64,000 nucleotides of DNA from Selenomonadaceae bacterium (GTDB lineage: Bacteria > Bacillota > Negativicutes > Selenomonadales > Selenomonadaceae). Location: positions 62,001 through 126,000 of the forward strand of contig JAFXQM010000018.1 of NCBI GenBank assembly GCA_017527075.1. Reading direction: 5' to 3'. Positions 34,539-43,092 of the stretch are shown here, piece by piece. The translations under genes were made by a program, and so were the position numbers. The notes beneath the pieces are model-generated. The model searched no databases, was not told where the DNA came from, and worked only from the letters and a program-made list of their open reading frames with translations. Each line of letters begins with the position of its first letter. Within the stretch, counting starts at the first letter, position 1.

Positions 34539-34548
34539 AAATTTTTCG

Positions 34549-34570
34549 GACGACTTCGGTCGTCTTTTTT
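34549..34570 (+). terminator. Rho-independent terminator of the KDO operon
   Basis: GACGAC-TTCG-GTCGTC with a UUCG tetraloop and six T residues, 10 bases after the kdsD stop. Confidence 0.9.
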
Positions 34571-34620
34571 ATTTTCCCCTGAAGAAATTTTCGACGCGTG
34601 AAAGTTGCGGCGTCTTTTTA

Positions 34621-34649
34621 TTGCTGAAAAAATTTTTAACTGATAAAAT
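34621..34649 (+). promoter_or_regulatory. Predicted promoter of trkH
   Basis: TTGCTG (34621-34626), 17-base spacer, TAAAAT (34644-34649), 35 bases upstream of the ATG. Confidence 0.55.
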
Positions 34650-34683
34650 GCCTCCGCAGATTTAAAAAGTTGAAGTGAGATTC

Positions 34684-36144
34684 ATGAACAAGAGAATCGT
34701 GGCGGGCTTGCTCGGTTACCTGACATTGTTTTGCGGCGCGGCGATGGTGCCACCGTTCATCTTGGCGGCGACGGCCGAAGAGTTCAACGGGGCGGCGGCG
34801 TTCCTGCTGTCAATCTTCCTGTGCTTGGCGGCGACGTTTGAGCTGGAGCGTTTCGGCGGACTGCATGGCAAGGACAACATCGGCGCGCGCGAAGGAATTG
34901 CGGTAACCGTCTTGGGCTGGTTTTTAATTTCATTCCTCGGACTCGTGCCGTACTTCGCGGGCGGATATTTAAATTTCCTCGACAGCCTGACGGAATCTTT
35001 TTCGGGCTTCAGCGGCACGGGCGCGACTGTCATTGAGGACGTGGAGATTTTGCCGCGGAGCATTCTCCTGTGGCGGAGCATGTCGAATTGGTTCGGCGGC
35101 TTGGGTATCGTCGTGATTTTCATGGCGATTATGTCGCAATTCGGGCGCGGCGCAATGTTCATCCTCAAAGCCGAAACGACAGGCCCGACCAAGGACAGAC
35201 AGATGCCGCGCATTCGCGACAACGCCAAGGCTCTCTTCTCCATTTACGTCGCGCTGACTTCTCTTTGCGCGGGCGGATATTTTCTCTGCGGGCTCACTCC
35301 CTTCGCGGCGATTAATCACGCCATGACCACGATTGCCACGGGCGGTTACGGAATTTACAACGGCACGGTCAGCGAGTACGGAAATATTTATTTGGAATAT
35401 TGCATGGCGTTTTTTATGGTCGTGTCGAGCGGCAGCTTCGCGATGTACGTCGTCGCCTTCCGCAAAGGTCCGAGCGTGATTTTCCGCAACACCGAGTTCA
35501 AAATTTATCTGATGATAATTTCTGTGGCGGCGGTGGTCGTGGCGTGCGATTTGATGGTCGAGATGTTTGCTCCGCCGGAGGTGGCGATACGCGCGGCGAT
35601 TTTCCACGTGGCGAGTTTGTCTTCGACGACGGGCTTCGTGGCTCACGACTTCGACGCCTATCCGCCGCTGAGCAAAGCTTTCCTGATGTTGACGATGTTC
35701 CTGGGCGGGTGCGCGGGTTCGACGGCGGGCGGCTTGAAGGTCGCGCGAATCATTTTGCTTTTCAAATTCGTCGGGCTTATCGTCCGCCAAAAACTTCACC
35801 CGAACGTGATGACTCAAGTTAAGCTGAGCGGGCGCGCGATTGACGAGGACGTTGTTTACGGCGCGGCAAAGTTTTTCTTTGCGGTCGTGGTGCTGGATAT
35901 TTTGTTCGCGGCGGTGATGATGTTCGACGGGATTGACTTCGTGAATGCAATCAGCGTGAGCGTGTCGACCATGGCGAGCGTCGGGCCGGGCTTCGGCATT
36001 GAGGGCGCGACGAGCACTTACGCCCTGCTGCCGAGCTTCAGCAAATTTTGCGCGTGCGGCTTCATGTTCCTGAGTCGTTTGGAAATTTTTACGGTGCTTG
36101 CGCTTTGCAGTCCGAGTTTCTGGAACAGTTCAAAAAATTGGTGA
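34684..36144 (+). CDS. trkH: TrkH-family potassium uptake protein, membrane subunit
   Basis: Start chosen at ATG 34684, just after AAGTGAG; an in-frame GTG at 34675 lies inside that site. 486 residues with four M1-P-M2 repeats. The selectivity-filter segments are GFSGTGATVIED, TTIATGGYGIY, ASLSSTTGFVA and STMASVGPGFG, each with the conserved Gly. It moves K+ across the inner membrane and normally needs a TrkA/KtrA NAD-binding subunit, not present here. The last 15 residues (PSFWNSSKNW) look unlike family ends and may be a frameshifted tail. Confidence 0.9.
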   Translation: MNKRIVAGLLGYLTLFCGAAMVPPFILAATAEEFNGAAAFLLSIFLCLAATFELERFGGLHGKDNIGAREGIAVTVLGWFLISFLGLVPYFAGGYLNFLDSLTESFSGFSGTGATVIEDVEILPRSILLWRSMSNWFGGLGIVVIFMAIMSQFGRGAMFILKAETTGPTKDRQMPRIRDNAKALFSIYVALTSLCAGGYFLCGLTPFAAINHAMTTIATGGYGIYNGTVSEYGNIYLEYCMAFFMVVSSGSFAMYVVAFRKGPSVIFRNTEFKIYLMIISVAAVVVACDLMVEMFAPPEVAIRAAIFHVASLSSTTGFVAHDFDAYPPLSKAFLMLTMFLGGCAGSTAGGLKVARIILLFKFVGLIVRQKLHPNVMTQVKLSGRAIDEDVVYGAAKFFFAVVVLDILFAAVMMFDGIDFVNAISVSVSTMASVGPGFGIEGATSTYALLPSFSKFCACGFMFLSRLEIFTVLALCSPSFWNSSKNW

Positions 36145-36237
36145 GCAAATTAAACAGCCCCGACGAATTCGCCGAGACCGTTTTTATTTCAAACTTCCGA
36201 CCGTGCGCCGGAAATTTTTCATGACGGGATTCAACGA

Positions 36238-36552
36238 TTAGATGTAGTTGTTGATGTTGACCTTTTTGCCGACCGCGATCATTACCTTGTTCAGTGCATC
36301 GCCGCGGGTGATTTGCTGACCTTTACTGTCGTAGTACTCGTTGGCGAGATCTTTGCCCTCGTTGAACACGACGGTGATTCCCTTCTGCGCAAAAACTCTT
36401 TCCAACGTGACGACATCATTTTCGCCGGGGCGCATGAGCCCGACTGCCTTCATGAAGTCAACGTCTTTGCCGGTTTCGCGATCGGTGCCGCCGGCGACGC
36501 CTTCGAGTTGTTCCTCTTTGAGGACTTCGTCTTTAAGAATTTCTTTTGCCAT
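36238..36552 (-). CDS. Double-glycine-leader protein 3 of a tandem family
   Basis: Start ATG 36552 after GGAGATTG; the longer ORF only extends into the upstream paralogue. 104 residues: leader MAKEILKDEVLKEEQLEGVAGG (cleavage after residue 22), then an 82-residue hydrophilic core with no cysteine (TDRETGKDVDFMKAVGLMRP...) ending VNINNYI. The leader fits C39-peptidase/ABC export (LxxEQLEGVAGG). The Cys-free, charged core argues against lanthipeptides and small pediocins. Third on the minus strand; most diverged of the three. Confidence 0.7.
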   Translation of the reverse strand: MAKEILKDEVLKEEQLEGVAGGTDRETGKDVDFMKAVGLMRPGENDVVTLERVFAQKGITVVFNEGKDLANEYYDSKGQQITRGDALNKVMIAVGKKVNINNYI

Positions 36553-36587
36553 ATTTTCAATCTCCTTTTGTATTTTGAATTTTGGGA

Positions 36588-36899
36588 TTAGACGTAGTTG
36601 TTGATGTTGACTTGGGTGCCCGTCTTCTTCATGGCGATTTTCATTGCCTTGTCGCGGGTGATTTGCTCGCCGCCGCGATAGTACTCGTTGGAGAGATTGT
36701 TGCCGCCGTGCATGACGACGGTGATTCCCTCTTGCGCCCACGCTCTCCTGAGCGCGTCCTTGTCGGTTTCATTCTGCCGCAACAGACCGATTGCCTGCAG
36801 GAAGTCAGTGTCCTTTTGGATTTCGCGACTCGTGCCGCCTGCCACGGCGTCGAGCTGCTCATCCTTGAGGACTTCGTCTTTCAGGATTTCCTTTGCCAT
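36588..36899 (-). CDS. Double-glycine-leader protein 2 of a tandem family
   Basis: 103 residues, ATG after AAAGGAG. Leader MAKEILKDEVLKDEQLDAVAGG, core TSREIQKDTDFLQAIGLL..., with AWAQEGITVVMHGGNNLSNEYY and a terminal VNINNYV. Close to copies 1 and 3 in leader, AxAVGL/AIGLL, the ITVVMHGG segment and the C-terminus, so the family arose by tandem duplication. Intergenic distances of 23 and 35 bases, each with its own ribosome site, suggest one transcript read leftwards. Confidence 0.72.
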   Translation of the reverse strand: MAKEILKDEVLKDEQLDAVAGGTSREIQKDTDFLQAIGLLRQNETDKDALRRAWAQEGITVVMHGGNNLSNEYYRGGEQITRDKAMKIAMKKTGTQVNINNYV

Positions 36900-36922
36900 T
36901 GTATAAATCTCCTTTCATTCAA

Positions 36923-37234
36923 TCAGATGAAGTGGTTGATGTTCAAAACAGAACCGGTTTTTTTCATGACCGATTTGAGCGCGGCTTCGCGGGTGATTTG
37001 CTTGCCGTTCCTGTAATACTCGTTGGCATTTTCTTTTCCGCCGTGCATAACGATTGTGACACCGCCTTGCGCCCAAGCTCTCCTCAGGTCGTCCTTCTCG
37101 GTTTCGTCTTGGCGCAACAGACCGATTGCCTGCATGAAGTCCGTGTCCTTTTGGATTTCGCGACTCGTGCCGCCCGCGACGCCTTCGAGCTGATCCTCGC
37201 TGAGGAGTTCCTCTTTGAGAATTTCGTTTGCCAT
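36923..37234 (-). CDS. Double-glycine-leader protein 1 of a tandem family
   Basis: 103 residues from ATG 37234 after AAAGGAG (the longer ORF to 37297 has no ribosome site). Leader MANEILKEELLSEDQLEGVAGG, core TSREIQKDTDFMQAIGLLRQ, AWAQGGVTIVMHGGKENANEYY, ending VLNINHFI. It is first in the minus-strand series and so probably nearest the promoter. No exporter or processing peptidase is in the window. The role (secreted effector, bacteriocin-like) is inferred from the leader. Confidence 0.72.
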   Translation of the reverse strand: MANEILKEELLSEDQLEGVAGGTSREIQKDTDFMQAIGLLRQDETEKDDLRRAWAQGGVTIVMHGGKENANEYYRNGKQITREAALKSVMKKTGSVLNINHFI

Positions 37235-37298
37235 TTTATCAATCTCCTTTTCTTTTGTTTGGAAATTTTTTCTGAACCTTTTTACGTTGCTCACCAAG

Positions 37299-37490
37299 TT
37301 TTGTTATACGCTCTGAAAAAATTTTTCAGCTCGGTGTCCGCCTTTGAAGTCCTTCAAGATTTCATTCTTCAAAATCTTGTTTGCTTTGACTTCAATCTTT
37401 TTTTGTTCCGTGAAATTTTCTTTCTGCCTCTTATACGCCGCCCGATGAATTTTGTTATACGCTCCGAAAAATTTTTCAGCAGGGTTTCCG
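37299..37490. repeat. Pair of 41-bp direct repeats flanking the decayed leader copy
   Basis: TTTTGTTATACGCTC with a following CTGAAAAAATTTTTCAG-type palindrome and a GG-T-TCCGC end occurs at 37299-37340 and again at 37450-37490 with a few changes. The second copy lies directly before the fbp start region, where TATAAT at 37501-37506 could be its -10 box. Confidence 0.65.
37304..37387 (-). pseudogene. Decayed fourth copy of the double-glycine-leader family
   Basis: Minus strand reads K-ANKILKNEILKDFKGGHRAEKFFQSV-stop. ANKILKNEIL aligns with the leader ANEILKEELL of protein 1, but ATG has become AAA and the stretch before GG is shortened (KDFKGG instead of LEGVAGG). The core is gone. It lies in the 297-base gap between protein 1 and fbp. 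Confidence 0.6.
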
Positions 37491-37531
37491 CATTTGCAGT
37501 TATAATTGCCAAAAGCAAAGGAGATGATTTC

Positions 37532-39424
37532 ATGGCGAACGATTACGATTTCGCGGCGAGCTTGATGCGCATTCTCTCGGAAAAATATCCGACGAAAGAA
37601 TCCATTTACGAGAAGCTGATTTATTTGCAGTCGCGCCTGCACCTGCCGAAGGGCACCGAACATTTCATGAGCGACTTGCACGGCGAGTACGACCTGTTCC
37701 TGCACATCATCAACAACTGCTCCGGCGTCATTCGCGAGAAAGTCGATTACTTCTTCGGCGATTTGCTCGGCGAGGAGGAGCTTGCCGAATTCTGCACGCT
37801 GATTTATTACCCGAAAGAAAAAATCGCCCAGATAAAATCTCAGCGGCGCGACACGCCCTCTTGGTATCGGAAAAATTTGGCGCGGCTCGTGCGGCTGGCG
37901 AAGTTCATGAGTTACAAATATCCGTCATTCAAAATGCGCGACCTCATTCCGAAAAATTATGAAACCGTCATCTTGGAACTGCTCAACACTCACCCGACCG
38001 CCGACGCCGCGCAGAAAATTTATTACGAAAAACTTTTGAACTCAATCGTTGAGATTCAAAGCGGCGAAGATTTTATTCACGCGTTGAGTGCTCTGATTAA
38101 ACGGCTGGCGATTCACCGCTTGCACCTCGTCGGAGATTTTTTTGACCGCGGCGACAGACCCGACGCGATTTTAAATCTGCTGATGAATTATCCCGAAGAA
38201 GTCGACATTCAGTGGGGCAACCACGACGTGCTGTGGATGGGCGCGGCTCTCGGCAGCGAAGTTTGTATCGCGGCGGTCGTGAGGAATTCTTTGCATTACG
38301 AAAACACAGACGTTTTGGAGCGCGGATACGGAATAAGTCTTCGCCCGCTGACGATTTTTGCCGCCAACCTTTACCCCGACGAAAATCCGATTCGCGCCGC
38401 CGAACTCGCAAGCCTGATGATGATGTTCAAGCTTGAGGGGCAACTCATTCGCCGCAACCCCGATTTCAAAATGGACGCGCGCCTCCTCCTGGAAAAAATT
38501 AATTTCGACGACGGAACGATTTCACTCGGCGGACAGCTTCACAAACTCAACGCAACTTTCCCGACGATTAATCGCGACGACCCGTGCGCGCTGACCGACG
38601 CCGAGCAGAAAATTATTTCCGACCTGCGGCAAAATTTTTTGGAGAGCGCGAACCTCCAAGCTCACGTCGATTATCTTTACAAGAAGGGCGGCGTTTACAC
38701 TCGGCACAACGGAAACCTCCTCTTCCACGCCAACGTCCCGCTCAACGACGACGGCTCCTTCAAAAAAATTTCGTTCGAGGGCAAAACTTTCTTCGGCAAA
38801 AATTATTTCGATTACGTGGACGCGCGGGCGAGGCGTGCTTACTTCGAGCGGCGGCAGGAGGATTTGGACTTCATGTATTTCCTGTGGTGCGGATTGCTTT
38901 CGCCGACCGCCGGCAGAGAGTTCCGAACTTTTGAACGCGCGTTCGTCGACGACAAAGAACTTCAACGCGAACCCGCCGACCCTTATTACACTCTGATTGA
39001 CGACGAAAAAATCTGCGACAAAATTTTGGCGGAGTTCGGGCTGGATTCGAGCGGGCACATCATCAACGGCCACGTCCCCGTTCGCGTGCGCAAAGGCGAG
39101 ACTCCGATTAAGGCGGGCGGCAAAGCTCTGGTCATCGACGGCGGATTCAGCACGCCTTACCACGAGAAGACCGGCATTTCCGGTTACACTCTCGTTTCAA
39201 ATTCGCGCGGGCTCAGACTTCTGCGCCACCAGAAAATCGCCGACGTGAAACTCGCGCTCGCCGAAAATCAAGACATCGAATCGACGGCGGAGACAGTGGA
39301 GATTTTGTCGCGGCGTTCGACGATTGGCGACACGGATCACGGACAGGGCATTCGCGAAGAAATTGTCGGCTTGCACAAACTTTTGCAGGCTTATCAGAGC
39401 GGAAAGATTCAGCCGAAAGGTTAG
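37532..39424 (+). CDS. fbp: Fructose-1,6-bisphosphatase class III
   Basis: Start ATG 37532 after AAAGGAG gives MANDYDFAASLM; the longer upstream ORF is non-coding. 630 residues, as for Bacillus Fbp. Metallophosphatase motifs in order: MSDLHGEYDLF, LVGDFFDRGDRPD, IQWGNHDVLWMGAA, IINGHVPVRVRKGE and VIDGGFSTPYHEKTG. It dephosphorylates fructose-1,6-bisphosphate for gluconeogenesis. This class is typical of Firmicutes. Stop overlaps a TTAG-type repeat. Confidence 0.95.
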   Translation: MANDYDFAASLMRILSEKYPTKESIYEKLIYLQSRLHLPKGTEHFMSDLHGEYDLFLHIINNCSGVIREKVDYFFGDLLGEEELAEFCTLIYYPKEKIAQIKSQRRDTPSWYRKNLARLVRLAKFMSYKYPSFKMRDLIPKNYETVILELLNTHPTADAAQKIYYEKLLNSIVEIQSGEDFIHALSALIKRLAIHRLHLVGDFFDRGDRPDAILNLLMNYPEEVDIQWGNHDVLWMGAALGSEVCIAAVVRNSLHYENTDVLERGYGISLRPLTIFAANLYPDENPIRAAELASLMMMFKLEGQLIRRNPDFKMDARLLLEKINFDDGTISLGGQLHKLNATFPTINRDDPCALTDAEQKIISDLRQNFLESANLQAHVDYLYKKGGVYTRHNGNLLFHANVPLNDDGSFKKISFEGKTFFGKNYFDYVDARARRAYFERRQEDLDFMYFLWCGLLSPTAGREFRTFERAFVDDKELQREPADPYYTLIDDEKICDKILAEFGLDSSGHIINGHVPVRVRKGETPIKAGGKALVIDGGFSTPYHEKTGISGYTLVSNSRGLRLLRHQKIADVKLALAENQDIESTAETVEILSRRSTIGDTDHGQGIREEIVGLHKLLQAYQSGKIQPKG

Positions 39425-39445
39425 CTGGCAGCTGTTAGCTGATAG

Positions 39446-39484
39446 AAAAAATCCCCGTCACAGAAAAAATCTGTGCGGGGAAAA
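39446..39484. terminator. Bidirectional terminator between fbp and addB
   Basis: CCCCGTCACAG / CTGTGCGGGG with one bulged base and an AAAAAAT loop (39453-39480). The A6 before it gives a T run for the minus-strand addB transcript; the TTTT after it serves fbp. Confidence 0.8.
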
Positions 39485-39486
39485 TT

Positions 39487-42400
39487 TTATTTGAGCTTGT
39501 CTTTCATCTTGGAAATAATTTCGTCGCGCTTGAGGTCGGGCGGTTTCAAAGTTTCGTCGGTCGCGCGGTCGAAGGTGCACAGCGCGGAGTAAAGGCAGTA
39601 CTTGCAGGCGTCGTAGTCGGCAGAAAATTTCGCGGGCTTGACGTCAATGCAGCCGCCCAAAATTTTTTCCGCCGTCTCCTCCAAAAAATTTTCGGCGTAA
39701 GCGACAATCGTTTGGAATTCGTCTTGGCTCATGAGGTTGGATTTTTTCCGCTCGTCGAAGTAAACGAAGTCGCCGGTTTTGTCGACGGCCTTTTTAATTT
39801 CGTCGTCGACGCGAACCATGCCGGGCATCAGCAATTCTTTGTCGGCTTCCTTCGCCGCCTCGTCATCAGTCCTGCCGCGCTTGTTTGAAATTTTCAGCAG
39901 GCAGTAAAGCATCGCGCCTGCCTCGCGCCCGCCGACCTCCGAAAGATTTTTCGCCGCGCCGAGATAAATCGCCAACTGCAGACTGAGTCCGTAAAAAATT
40001 TTTTCCAAGCTGAGGCTCGCCTTGCCGGTCTTGTAATCGATAATCAGAAAATATTTTCCGTCGCCGCTGAGGTCGATTCGGTCAATCTGCCCGCTCAAGT
40101 CCACTTCCACGTCGCTCAAAATTTTTTCGTCGTGAAATCTTTGCTCAAAAATCTGCGGATGAAATTCGCTGGCGGCGTCGAGTTCAATCAATCGGTGCAG
40201 AGATTCGACGGCGACTTTTTTTATGCGCTCGCGGCGGTGCTCCAGAGTCTTCGTGCTGTGGAGAATTTTGTTGTGAAGTTTTGGCGTGAGTGTGTCCAAA
40301 ATTTTTTCGACGCGCCCGACAAGCTCCGTGTCGCCGACGGATTTCCACGCGCGATTTTCTTCCTTCAGCTCGCGCCCGAAGCGGCTCATGACCGCGTGAA
40401 GAATGTTTCCGATGTCGGGCGACAGAACTTTGTATTCGGCGCGCTCCTGAAGATTCAATCCGTAAGTGGCAAAATATTTGAACGGGCACTCGTTGAAATT
40501 TTCAAAGCGCGTGACACTCGCCGCCATTTTTTTCTTCGGCGCGTAAAGTTTCTTGGCGGTCTCCTCGGACAGATTTTTTTCGCCCGCCGCAAAAATTTCT
40601 CCGCCCAAACTCTGCAAAACGTCCAGCTCAACTTTTTCCGTCGGCAACGAGAAAATTTTTTGGATTCGATTCAGCAGCGACGATGCGGAAATTTTTTCGC
40701 CCTCCGCGCCCGCCAGCGGGTAACTCAAATACAAAAGTTCGCGCGTCTCCGTCAGCCCGCGGTAAATCAAAAATTTTTCCGCCAGCGATTGTTCCCTGCC
40801 GCCCTTGGAAATTTCAAAGCCCGATTCGTTGAGCCGCAGTCTGTCCGCGTCGCTGAGTAAATTTTTCTCGGCCACCTTGCGCGGGAAATTTTCGTCGTCG
40901 AAGCCCAAGACGAATATCGCCCGCGAATTTTGCAGCGAATTTTGTTCGAACTGCGCGACCGTCACTTCGTCGAGCCCCGGCGGGATGAGCGACATTTCCA
41001 GCGCGTCGAGTCCCTCGCCGATTATCGATTCGAATTCCGCGCGAGAAATTTTTTCGCCGCCCAAAGCCTCCGCGACTTCCTCAAACAAATTTATCACGTC
41101 GTCCCAGATTTTCAGGTGCTCCCGCGACAGTGCCAAATTTCCGCGCGCCTCTTCCGCCTGCGCCCACTCCGAAAGTTTTTCGGGGACGTTGAGTTCCTCC
41201 AGCAATTTGAAAAGTGCCGTCGTCAGCTCCGTGACCTCGTTGCCCGAAGCTTTGACGCGCTCCGAAAAATTTATCAGCGGGGCGGCGCAGATTTTTCTTA
41301 TCGCGTTGATTCGGTCGAGCTGCTCCAATTCGTCGGGCGTCGGCATTTTTATCGGCGCGTCCAAAAATTTCACTCGCCGCAAGTCCCAATCCCTTTGCCA
41401 CGCCGCCGCGCCTTTCAGCCCGAACTCCACGACGTAATTTTCCAGCAGGTCGATATCCGTTTGCGCCGCCGAGAAAAATCCCGTCCGCAGGCAACGGAAG
41501 ACCGATTCTTTTCGCCAGCCGCGCAGCACCTCCAAAGCCGAGCGAATTAATTCTGCCAGCGGATGATTCGCCGCCGCCCGTTTCATGTCGACGAAGTGCG
41601 GGATTGCGTGCAGTTCGAAAATCGGTTTGATGAGCGAAAAATATTTTTCGTCGCGCGCGAGCACTCCGATTTCTCTCAGCCGATAATTTTTTTTAACGAG
41701 CCGCAAAATTTCTTGCGCAACCGATTCGACTTCCGCCCGACGATTGACCGCCTCCACGATTTTTAATCCGTCCGCGCCGTCGAAAGTTTTCGGCTTGTAC
41801 TCAAAAAGTCTTTGCTCCAAAATTTTCAGCGGCGCGCGCGTGAATCTTCGCGGGGAGTTCAGGCGCGTGATTTTGAATTCGACTTTGACATCTTCCGCCA
41901 AATTTTTCAGCGTGTGGAAAGTTTCGGAGGCGCGCTTAAAAATTCCAACCTCGGAAAGATTTTCGCGGCTGTTGAGGTTCGTGTCCATCGGCAAAGTTAT
42001 GTGGACGTTGCGGGCGCAGGCAAAAAGTTTCTGCAAAAATTTTCTCTGCTGCGGGTCGAAGAAGATGAAGCCGTCGACAAAAATTTCTGTGTCGGCAATC
42101 GTCGGGGACTGCTCCAAAAATTCCGTGGCGCGCTCCAAAAGATTTTCGTCGTCGGTGAGTTTGTCGGCCATCGCCGCCTTAAAATCTTCCGCGAAAATTT
42201 TCAGGTCGTGCAATTTATCTTTGAGCTCGTCGTCGGAAACTTTATCGGCGGCCTCGTCGAGTTTGTCCGCGTCGATTGAATAAATCCTCAGCTCCTTGAG
42301 CTCCTCGGATAAAATTTCCGCGAAGCCGTGTTGCTTGGCGGCGCGCACGAAATATTTTAAGTCGCCGGCTTTGTCGCGCTTGAGCAAAATTTTTCTCAGC

Positions 42401-42675
42401 AGAAGCCGCCGCCCGATTTCCGAAAGGCGCGGAGTGAGATTGCCGCCGATTTCGTCGAGGAGTTGCCGCGCGAAACGATTGAAGCTGTTCATGCGCGTGT
42501 TGACCGCGCCGCCCGTGAGAGCCGCCAGCTCCAGTTCCGCGCGATACGTTTGGTAGGCGGGCAGCAGAAAAATTATTTCTGTCTTGAGCGGTTCGGTCTC
42601 AAGAATTTTTTTTGCGCGTTCGAGGCAGGCGAAAGTTTTCCCGACGCCCGCGCGCCCGATAATCATCTCAACCAT
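39487..42675 (-). CDS. addB: ATP-dependent helicase/nuclease subunit B (AddB/RexB)
   Basis: 1062 residues from ATG 42675 after GGAGG. N-terminal P-loop IIGRAGVGKTFACLE, UvrD-like helicase remnants, and a C-terminal RecB-type nuclease domain with iron-sulfur cysteines: NECPFKYFATYGL and later CKYCLYSALC, plus FLIIDYKTGKASLSLE (nuclease core). AddAB resects double-strand breaks up to a Chi-like site for RecA. The partner addA is not adjacent on either side, which is unusual. Confidence 0.93.
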   Translation of the reverse strand: MVEMIIGRAGVGKTFACLERAKKILETEPLKTEIIFLLPAYQTYRAELELAALTGGAVNTRMNSFNRFARQLLDEIGGNLTPRLSEIGRRLLLRKILLKRDKAGDLKYFVRAAKQHGFAEILSEELKELRIYSIDADKLDEAADKVSDDELKDKLHDLKIFAEDFKAAMADKLTDDENLLERATEFLEQSPTIADTEIFVDGFIFFDPQQRKFLQKLFACARNVHITLPMDTNLNSRENLSEVGIFKRASETFHTLKNLAEDVKVEFKITRLNSPRRFTRAPLKILEQRLFEYKPKTFDGADGLKIVEAVNRRAEVESVAQEILRLVKKNYRLREIGVLARDEKYFSLIKPIFELHAIPHFVDMKRAAANHPLAELIRSALEVLRGWRKESVFRCLRTGFFSAAQTDIDLLENYVVEFGLKGAAAWQRDWDLRRVKFLDAPIKMPTPDELEQLDRINAIRKICAAPLINFSERVKASGNEVTELTTALFKLLEELNVPEKLSEWAQAEEARGNLALSREHLKIWDDVINLFEEVAEALGGEKISRAEFESIIGEGLDALEMSLIPPGLDEVTVAQFEQNSLQNSRAIFVLGFDDENFPRKVAEKNLLSDADRLRLNESGFEISKGGREQSLAEKFLIYRGLTETRELLYLSYPLAGAEGEKISASSLLNRIQKIFSLPTEKVELDVLQSLGGEIFAAGEKNLSEETAKKLYAPKKKMAASVTRFENFNECPFKYFATYGLNLQERAEYKVLSPDIGNILHAVMSRFGRELKEENRAWKSVGDTELVGRVEKILDTLTPKLHNKILHSTKTLEHRRERIKKVAVESLHRLIELDAASEFHPQIFEQRFHDEKILSDVEVDLSGQIDRIDLSGDGKYFLIIDYKTGKASLSLEKIFYGLSLQLAIYLGAAKNLSEVGGREAGAMLYCLLKISNKRGRTDDEAAKEADKELLMPGMVRVDDEIKKAVDKTGDFVYFDERKKSNLMSQDEFQTIVAYAENFLEETAEKILGGCIDVKPAKFSADYDACKYCLYSALCTFDRATDETLKPPDLKRDEIISKMKDKLK

Positions 42676-42707
42676 AATTTCCTCCAAAAATTTTTTCTGA
42701 TGAAGTT

Positions 42708-42925
42708 GAGGCCGTCATGGATGACGGCCGCGCCGCGTCTGACGCCGTGATGGCGTCATCCGGCGCACACCACGCACGGGTAACCCGAAACTCCGAATCA
42801 CGAACGAGCAACCGCCCCCGCGAGGCGTCTTTTCTCTTTGCTTCTTTCTCTTTGGACGCGCAAAGAGAAAGAAGGTTCAATAACTCAAAAAATATTTTTC
42901 AGCCCAATCGAAGCGACGAGCCGCG
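42708..42925 (-). repeat. Dispersed three-hairpin element, copy E
   Basis: It lies in the 417-base gap between the divergent addB and PBP genes; the rest of the gap holds only a promoter candidate and a weak CTCTT/AAGAG stem near 42950. Minus orientation. Hairpin 3 GGCCGTCATGGATGACGGCC (42710-42729), hairpin 2 GACGCC-GTGAT-GGCGTC (42741-42757), hairpin 1 CTTCTTTCTCTTTG with loop GACGCG (42841-42874). GCGTC at 42825-42829 is complementary to the loop GACGC. Confidence 0.9.
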
Positions 42926-43036
42926 GCAACGAGGACTGGTTCTGCGTGCCCGCTCTTACAAAAAGAGGGAGCAACGAAATTTTATCACGCGCGAAAATTT
43001 TTGAAAACACTTGTCCTTTCCCACGTCCCGAAAATT

Positions 43037-43064
43037 TTGTAGACGCGCCGCTTGGATTTATGAT
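43037..43064 (+). promoter_or_regulatory. Candidate promoter of the PBP gene
   Basis: TTGTAG (43037-43042), 16-base spacer, TATGAT (43059-43064), 29 bases upstream of the ATG. Confidence 0.4.
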
Positions 43065-43092
43065 AAGATAGGCGGCGTTTAGGAGGGGTAAT

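Noticed and set aside
36120..36237. Possible extra coding tail after trkH (another frame reads EFLEQFKKLVSKLNSPDEFAETV)
   Set aside because: It could mean a frameshift at the trkH end or a scar of another gene, but I recognise no homologue and there is no start codon or ribosome site, so it is not listed as a gene.
36893..37531. N-terminal extension of fbp across the leader-protein region
   Set aside because: The frame is open by chance. ATG 37532 has AAAGGAG at good spacing and gives the family N-terminus, and the opposite strand carries genuine genes.
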